From Chara braunii (Eukaryota > Streptophyta > Charophyceae > Charales > Characeae), in contig BFEA01000212.1 of assembly GCA_003427395.1 (NCBI GenBank), positions 291,797 through 311,927 of the forward strand: a stretch of 20,131 nucleotides of DNA, written 5' to 3'. Below the pieces are notes generated by a model that had not been told where the DNA came from, searched no databases, and worked only from the letters and a program-made list of their open reading frames with translations. Positions 15,296 through 20,131 of this stretch are shown one piece after another. Each line of letters opens with the position of its first letter. Within the stretch, counting starts at the first letter, position 1. Position numbers and translations under genes: made by a program.

Positions 15296-16179
15296 TCACG
15301 AACTTCCTGTAATAGCGGGGCGTCGACCAGTCTTTAATTGCCTCTTACTGTCCTCAGGCGTAATGCCATCTCCGTCTAACACGTGGCCCAAGTACAGAAC
15401 TTGTGTCTTGGCCCACTCACACTTCTTTGCGTTGATCTTGAAGTTAGCCTCTCTGAGCTTCTCCAAGACTTGCCTCAAATGAACCTGGTGCTCCTGGAGG
15501 GTCCTACTGACTATTAGGATGTCGTCTAAATATACTACGACAAATTTATCTAACCAAGGCCTAAACAGACCATTCATGCATCACTGAAATGTTGCTGGCG
15601 CATTGGTCAGTCCAAAGGGCATCACTATGAATTCATAATGCCCATATGTAGTTCGGAACGCAGTCTTGTACTGGTCATCAGGATGGACTTCTATCTGATG
15701 ATAACCGGACTTCAAATCTTTGAGAAATACTTGCAACCCTGCACCCGATCTAAGAGATCGTCTATCCTAGGCAGTGGTTCGACATTCTTGATTGTGATAG
15801 CATTCAGACCCCTATAGTCTATGCACACATGTAGCTCTCCTTCCTTCTTGGGGACAAATAAAACAGGTGCTCCAAAAGGAGACGAACTGGGCCTAATCCA
15901 ACCCTTCTCAGGAAGCTCGTCCAACCGCTTTCGCAACTCCTCTAACTCTCTAGGGGACATCCTGTAGACTGCCCCCTTAGGAGTTCTACTGCCTGGCTCT
16001 ATCTCTATCCTGTGCTGGATCGGCCGCGACACTACTCCTTTCGGCTGCTCTGAGAGATCTTTAAATTCTTCCAGCAGCTTGGCAAGGGCTGGATCCGAGG
16101 AACTGTCCTCTTGATTCGTCTCAGTTACAGGCCTTACATACACTACGAAGACCTGATCCTCTAATTGCTCCTTTCTCAC
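15296..16179 (-). pseudogene. Element C reverse transcriptase
   Basis: Frame 16179-15712 has the pro-RT linker ([31 protein letters not shown]), fingers ([40 protein letters not shown]) and ends CKYFSKI. Here a 4-bp deletion (about 15714-15722) removes the catalytic aspartate that normally follows K-I and shifts the frame. The palm ([31 protein letters not shown]) continues in the next frame to a TGA before CMNGLF. Frame 15577-15296 then carries FVVVYLDDILIVSRT and the connection. Two independent lesions therefore disable RT. Confidence 0.85.
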
Positions 16180-16182
16180 TAA

Positions 16183-16608
16183 TCACGCGAACGCGGGAGC
16201 ACTTAAGCAGCAATGTGCCAAGGAGTTGTCTACTCCAGACACATGGAACATACGAGTTGTCTTAACTTCGCCTGACGAACTAGGGAGCCTACACTCATGC
16301 TCTCTTAAGGGGAGTGTGGCTCCTGCTGCCTCTCCCCAGTCCATACCTAGGACTATGTCAAAAGGAAGGTCATCTTGAACGAGGAGAGTCAAGGAACGGA
16401 GAACTTTTTCCACCTTCCCATCTTTCTCGAGGCGGAAGTACGCCTGGACTCCCTCTACGTAGTCCTCAACACGCATTGCGCGGTTGTCTGCGAGGACACT
16501 AACTATGGGGTCTTCCAACTTCTGGACTTTCAATCCGAGCGTCAGCTTCTTCAATGCTCTACAACTAATATAGCCACGGGTGGTCCGTGAGTTTATGAGG
16601 GCTCCCAC
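16183..16608 (-). pseudogene. Element C protease with destroyed active site
   Basis: The active-site strand reads ALINSRTTRGYIS where the family has A-L-I-D-S-G-A-T: the catalytic Asp is Asn, Gly is Arg and Ala is Thr. LLVQDDLPFDIVLGMDWGEA is the well preserved second strand. The frame is otherwise open for 141 codons and ends four bases upstream of the first codon of the next open frame (pro-RT linker). Two of the three active-site changes are G-to-A on the coding strand. Confidence 0.8.
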
Positions 16609-16872
16609 TACTCCTTAACACTTCTACACATACTAACACTAGTTGTCCTTTACTATCTTTCTTCATCTTTGCCCAGGTAGGCATCCTATCCTTCAATTCA
16701 TCTGCCACGCCTGTGAGGGACGTGCCTAGAGAGACGCTAACACAAGCAGTCTGTGGACAGCTAACTAGGCACAGGCTTGCAACCTCTGCCGAAGGCTCAT
16801 GTGGTGTGGGAGTTTCCTGTACGCGCGCGCTCGCTTCCCCACATGGCCTAATAGTAGGGGCAGTTGCGACCC

Positions 16873-17367
16873 CTACCGGCGGCTGCCTTTTGACTCCTGG
16901 GCAGCCCAACGGGCCTGTCTATATTTCGGACAATATCCGATTATATGGGCAGGGTCACCACTGTAAATGCACTGCCCCTGCTCCATTCGCGATTGCCACA
17001 CTTTCTGATCTAGGCCCAGGTCTTCCCAGGGCCGGCCTTGCGGCCAATTTGGGTGCCAACCTCCTCTCCTTTGAGGTGATCCTCCACCTCGTTTCTGCGC
17101 GGACCGACTGGGACCTTGACGATTTGGCGGGGGACCTTGACCCCTACCTCCCCCTTGGTGGTTCCTTTGGCCTCCAACACCGTGAGCGCTCGATCCTCGG
17201 CCTCCCGTGGCCTGGCCCCTTTGGCCTTGGCCTCCTCCTCTACCTTGCGGCCTTCCTCCAGCCGCGACGACAGCATAGGACCTCCCTTGTCCTACACTAC
17301 TGTCCTCCTCTTCGAGGCCCCACTCAATCTGGCTGTAGGGGACCTCGTCAGTACCACCTTCTTCCAC
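16873..17367 (-). pseudogene. Element C Gag C-terminus with damaged zinc knuckle
   Basis: A Gly/Arg/Gln-rich nucleocapsid-like region (about residues 25-100) is followed by RPWEDLGLDQKVWQSRMEQG and the knuckle CIYSGDPAHIIGYCPKY. The second of the three zinc-ligand cysteines (C-x2-C-x4-H-x4-C) is Ser, so zinc binding should fail. The adjoining segment 16609-16872 is the gag-pro linker, partly open in the frame 16909-16565. Confidence 0.75.
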
Positions 17368-18080
17368 GTAAGGATCATATGATCCTTAGCCCTAACCTGA
17401 CCAGAGATGGTACGCCCTTTCCACTTCTTTCCCTTGTCTAAGTCCTTGTGCCAGAAAGTGGAAACTGGCATGGACTTGGCCTCAAACAAGACCAGTTCCC
17501 TACTCAATGCATCGTACGTAATGTTGGGTTGTTGGGTCTTGTCGAAGAAGTGCCCTCGTAAGGGCTCTGGCATGGCACGATAAAACAACTGAATCAACTG
17601 GGTCTCAGTGACCCCGTGGTCCGGGACGGCTACCAAGTCGTCCATGACAGCCTTGAGTGCTCTCGCACTCTTCCACTGTCGTGAATGGATGGTTTGGAGC
17701 TTGTCGGAGGCCCTGACGCCTCTAGTGACGTCAGCAAAAACCTCTCGCGCAGGAGTTTGAGGAAAATGGCGATGGGGGTAAGCCTAGAATATGCGATCAT
17801 GTTGTGCTCGCAGTCTGCGGCACGTGCGAGGGACCTGGCGAAGCTGGCTGCTTCGTCTTTCAAGGCGTGGACGGCGACGAGGACTTGTTCCTTAAGTGCG
17901 ATATGCTGTAAAAAGACATGTCTTTATACTGGCCTCCCAGTTGTCGAAATTTTCCTCTTTCTTTCCGCTATATGGGTCAGGGAATTTTAACTTGATTGGC
18001 TCTTTGCGGGGACGCACCGTGGCCTCTGTTGTGGCCACAACTTTCGCGGTCTCAATGGCGTTAGGGGCGATATGCTGCAA
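17292..18080 (-). pseudogene. Element C Gag core (retrotrans_gag-like)
   Basis: EENFDNWEASIKT (about 17945) opens the capsid-like domain. Frame 17863-17630 continues with DEAASFARSLARAAD and FLKLLRERF, and frame 17645-17292 with MDDLVAVPDHGVTETQLIQL, YRAMPEPLRGHF and a basic tail. W, L-R-E-R-F and Y-R-A-M-P are landmarks of the Ty3/gypsy gag core that builds the particle shell. One frame change near 17915 and another near 17640-17720 break it. Confidence 0.8.
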
Positions 18081-18236
18081 AAAGACATTTATTTATACTG
18101 GCCTCCCAGTTGTCGAAATTTTTCTCTTACTTCCCGCTATATGAGTCAGGGAATTTTAACTTGACTGGCTCGTTGCGGGGACGCGCCGTGGCCTTTGTTG
18201 TGGCCACAACTTTGGCGGTCTCAATGGCGCGAGCGC
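17901..18236 (-). repeat. 168-bp in-frame tandem duplication inside gag
   Basis: 17901-18068 and 18069-18236 are copies differing at roughly a dozen positions. Each encodes AIETAKVVATT, a basic segment, then KLKFPD and YSGK with FDNWEASI. 168 bp is 56 codons, so the duplication keeps the frame. The copy nearer the gag start stops at YSGK (TAA at 18127-18129), while the other continues into the gag core. Confidence 0.9.
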
Positions 18237-19056
18237 AGAACTTGTCTACGCCATCCCTCAATCTTCTAATTTCGGCCCCGACGTGGCCCACCACGTCACT
18301 CGCGAACTCCCTGAACCCGGATCGCATTGCTTGCAGGGTCACCTCTTGACCCTTACGGGCCTGGTGCTCCTCTAGCCAGGCCTCACTCAAGACTTCTAGG
18401 AAGCCCATCATCTTATCTAACTTGGTAGAAACCTCTGTTTGGGCCTGCAATTCCTGCCTACCGGTTTGCACTTGCTCAACCTCCCCGGCTATTCTGTTGG
18501 CTTCCTCCCTCCTTCTCTTCTTTTCCCTCGTCATTTTCAACTTCCGCTCCAGCTTCTTCTCATCCTCTGTCGCCTGGCGTTCCAGAGGATCCTCTATCAA
18601 CTCCAATGCCCTGGCAAACGCCTCCCTCTCCTCCTGCGGCACATATAACTGTGCCTCTTCATCTTCTCCCAAAGATAAGTTAGCCACCCATTCACTAATC
18701 TTCTTCTCCCTCCATCTGTCCTCCTCTTTCGTGCCACTTGCTTCCCCTCTCTGTTCTCCACGTCTTCTTTCAAGGGGCTCTTCTTCTTCTTCCTCCTCCT
18801 CCTCTGCTGCTGCTTTTCCCTCTGCAGCCCTTCTTCTTTCCTCCTCCTCTCTCTCTAACATTATCATCTTTTCCTTTTGAAATCTCAGCATCTCCTCCTC
18901 CAATCTCTTCTTCTTCGCCGCCTGCTCCTCCTCAATGGTCTTTAGCTTTGCCTGCTTCAAGAGCTCCTCCTCTTTCTTCTCTCTCAAAAGGGCGGCAGTC
19001 CGGGCCTGCTCGACCTCGGAGGGGGCAGTACTCTTCCTAGCACGGGTGTCAACCAT
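18127..19056 (-). pseudogene. Element C Gag N-terminal region, long coiled coil
   Basis: The ATG at 19056-19054 (MVDTRARKSTAPSEVEQ) is chosen as start because it opens a typical Gag N-terminus; an ATG 11 codons upstream is in the same frame but less likely. About residues 15-100 form a charged Glu/Lys/Arg/Leu-rich coiled coil including a run of nine Glu. DRWREKKISEWVANLSLGED starts a middle segment, followed by a second coiled coil (about 175-260) and VDKFCARAIETAKVV. Intact to the stop at 18127. The coiled coils probably drive Gag multimerisation. The plus-strand Ser-rich frame opposite is a mirror of the Glu/Lys codons. Confidence 0.75.
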
Positions 19057-19645
19057 GGTGATTGGTGCACAACCAGACAACCGGTTCAACTCCTCACCAC
19101 TTAGACTCTACTCCCCCTGATTGACTCACCTAGTGTCTCAATCTAAAGACTTACAGAAAACTATCAACTAGGGTCTCTAACCTAGACCTACTCTAAGGTT
19201 GTCACTACAAGACCTGTTGCTGATCAGGAGGCATTTAAGGAGATCCCCCGTAACTCCTCAGGAATTATTTAACGTCGCAGACAGGACGACGCGATCAGCA
19301 GGTCTTCTCAACATTTGGACGGCCTGTTATGCAGCCCACAACTCGGATTTTGGGCCTACCGTGCCACACTGAGCAGCCCGCTGGTCAGTACCTGTCCTTG
19401 GGAGGGTTCGTGTCCTCCGGGACAGTCGAGTCGTTAGACGCAGTCTTTAGCCCTACTCAGCCCGTGTGGGTTTGGTCAACGAGGCCCTATCCTTCATCCC
19501 CAGAGTTCCTAACACCTGGACAGAATAGACCATGCAGGAAGAAGAGACAAACAGACTTGACTCAACAAGTACCACAGGGTGTGTGCACATCCATAGGGCG
19601 AGGGAATAGGTTGAAGGCTTGGCGAGATTATACCGGCTCCAACTT
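19057..19645. other. Leader of element C and anonymous flank
   Basis: No gene is supported. An imperfect inverted repeat (19211-19225 with 19293-19304, twelve pairs, 3-nt bulge) lies in what would be the element C 5' leader. No primer-binding site or 5' LTR matching 12441-13312 was recognised. The 244-codon plus-strand frame from 19329 has no recognisable protein features and passes through the W-box array. Confidence 0.5.
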
Positions 19646-19799
19646 GGTCAAACTCGTGGTCAACGGCCTTGGTCAACGCCCGGTCAACGCTGCAGTCAAC
19701 CCCCGGTCAACCCCCAATCAACTCCGGTCAACCCCGGGCAACACCTCTGGTCAACTCTCGGTCAACGTCGGTCAACCCCGATCAACACCTTCGGTCAGC
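19646..19799 (-). promoter_or_regulatory. Array of 14 W-box-like heptads at about 11-bp spacing
   Basis: On the plus strand, heptads related to GGTCAAC start at 19646, 19658, 19671, 19682, 19694, 19705, 19716, 19726, 19736, 19749, 19760, 19770, 19780 and 19793. Eight are exact; the others differ by one or two bases. The minus strand reads GTTGACC, which contains the W box (TTGAC followed by C or T) bound by WRKY factors. Spacings are 10-13 bp, mean 11.3, close to one helical turn, so most sites face the same side of the DNA. Confidence 0.65.
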
Positions 19800-19806
19800 T
19801 CCGGCT

Positions 19807-20059
19807 ATGGCGGCCGCTTTCACTCTTCTCCTTCCTTTCTCCCTACCTCGCCTCCTTTTGTTCACCCCGACTGTTTTCTTTCTCTTTTTTTTTTTTTTTT
19901 TTTTGATCATCTCTCTCTTCACCTCCTCGGCTATGGTTTCTTCCACCTTCCTCAGTCTCCTCCTTTGTCCTCTCTTTCACCCTCCTTCGTTTCTTTGTGG
20001 TCGAGCTCCGCGGCTAAGGCCGCGTCTCACTTCATGGGACTGCACGGCACACTTCACAG
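19807..20059 (+). CDS. Possible first exon of a host gene (partial)
   Basis: An ATG at 19807 in good context (GCTATGG) opens a frame MAAAFTLLLPFSLPRLLLFT, resembling a plastid transit or signal peptide, and stays open through a 20-T run (19885-19904) to a perfect splice donor CAG/GTAAGT (20057-20065). The Phe run from poly-T is unusual for coding sequence, so translation may start at the in-frame ATG at 19933, or the whole pyrimidine-rich stretch may be 5' UTR ending in a UTR intron. The remaining gene would lie beyond the window. The W-box array sits just upstream. Confidence 0.3.
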
Positions 20060-20085
20060 GTAAGTGACAACCAAACTTGTATCGC

Positions 20086-20088
<3 letters not shown>

Positions 20089-20131
<43 letters not shown>
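20089..20131. repeat. (TC)n microsatellite at window end
   Basis: Uninterrupted TC dinucleotides run to the last base, mirroring the (GA)n at the first base. Both edges look like contig breaks in simple repeats. Confidence 0.95.

Larger units (their letters stand above)
13313..19056 (-). mobile_element. Element C: Ty3/gypsy retrotransposon, full gene order, inactive
   Basis: Minus-strand order from 19056: coiled-coil Gag, Gag core, glycine-rich zinc knuckle region, protease, RT, RNase H, integrase, chromodomain-like tail ending with TAA at 13313-13315. It is the most complete of the three elements. It shares the pre-knuckle P-W-E motif, the YLDD context and the DRWFTR tail with element A, so A and C are related families. 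Catalytic residues are lost in protease, RT and integrase, and many frame breaks exist. Confidence 0.9.

Noticed and set aside
16713-17441. 242-codon plus-strand frame
   Set aside because: Shadow of the Gly-rich Gag region and linker on the minus strand.
18422-18880. 152-codon Ser-rich plus-strand frame
   Set aside because: It arises from Glu/Lys codons of the element C Gag coiled coil read in reverse.
19329-20063. 244-codon plus-strand protein
   Set aside because: All three frames stay open through the 11-bp W-box array because of its composition; no start context or domain supports it.

Overview
The window reads as a repeat-dense nuclear segment from a eukaryote with a large genome, most likely a streptophyte (green alga or plant). 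I base this on three Ty3/gypsy LTR retrotransposons, abundant microsatellites, a hammerhead ribozyme of the type III layout common in plant retroelements, and a plant-like W-box array. A charophyte such as Chara is only a guess. No intact host gene is visible. Isolated Ns at 222, 8728, 8792 and 14920-14941, together with exact duplications flanking two of them, show unfinished assembly.

Layout. Positions 1-316 hold three copies of a 78-bp unit bounded by (GA)n/(TG)n. Positions 570-2380 are the most unusual part. They carry a canonical type III hammerhead ribozyme (661-716, plus strand) and about 20 separate perfect or near-perfect hairpins. Two of the blocks form a diverged 178-bp tandem repeat whose stems are conserved by compensatory changes. 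This tract is not coding and looks like selected RNA structure; a retrozyme-like (hammerhead-bearing, non-autonomous) element is the leading hypothesis.

Positions 2504-5979 (minus) are element A, a decayed Ty3/gypsy copy (gag zinc knuckle, protease, RT, RNase H, integrase, chromodomain-like tail). Its gag is cut at 5979 by the end of a probable LTR (5980-6461) preceded by a polypurine tract. These belong to element B (about 5980-11494, minus), a second and distinct chromovirus with an unusual 3' region (degenerate tandem repeats and an unrecognised 189-codon ORF) and a frameshifted classical chromodomain. Upstream of B lie a short anonymous segment and a tRNA-like (SINE-like) block (11764-12120), then an AT-rich stretch.

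Positions 12441-13312 look like the regulatory/LTR side of element C (minus-strand TATA box, short direct repeats). Element C (13313-19056, minus) is a sister family of A: it starts with a long coiled-coil gag, carries a 168-bp internal tandem duplication, and has lost catalytic residues in protease, RT and integrase. Beyond it, 19646-19799 is an array of 14 W-box-like heptads at about 11-bp spacing, followed by a possible first exon (19807-20059) ending in a perfect splice donor, and a (TC)n run to the window edge.

The three elements would once each have encoded their own replication machinery (Gag, then PR-RT-RNase H-IN-chromodomain). As read here all are dead, with stops, frameshifts and internal deletions. 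Any current activity is more likely to lie in the structured tract, the regulatory arrays, or the possible host gene at the right edge.
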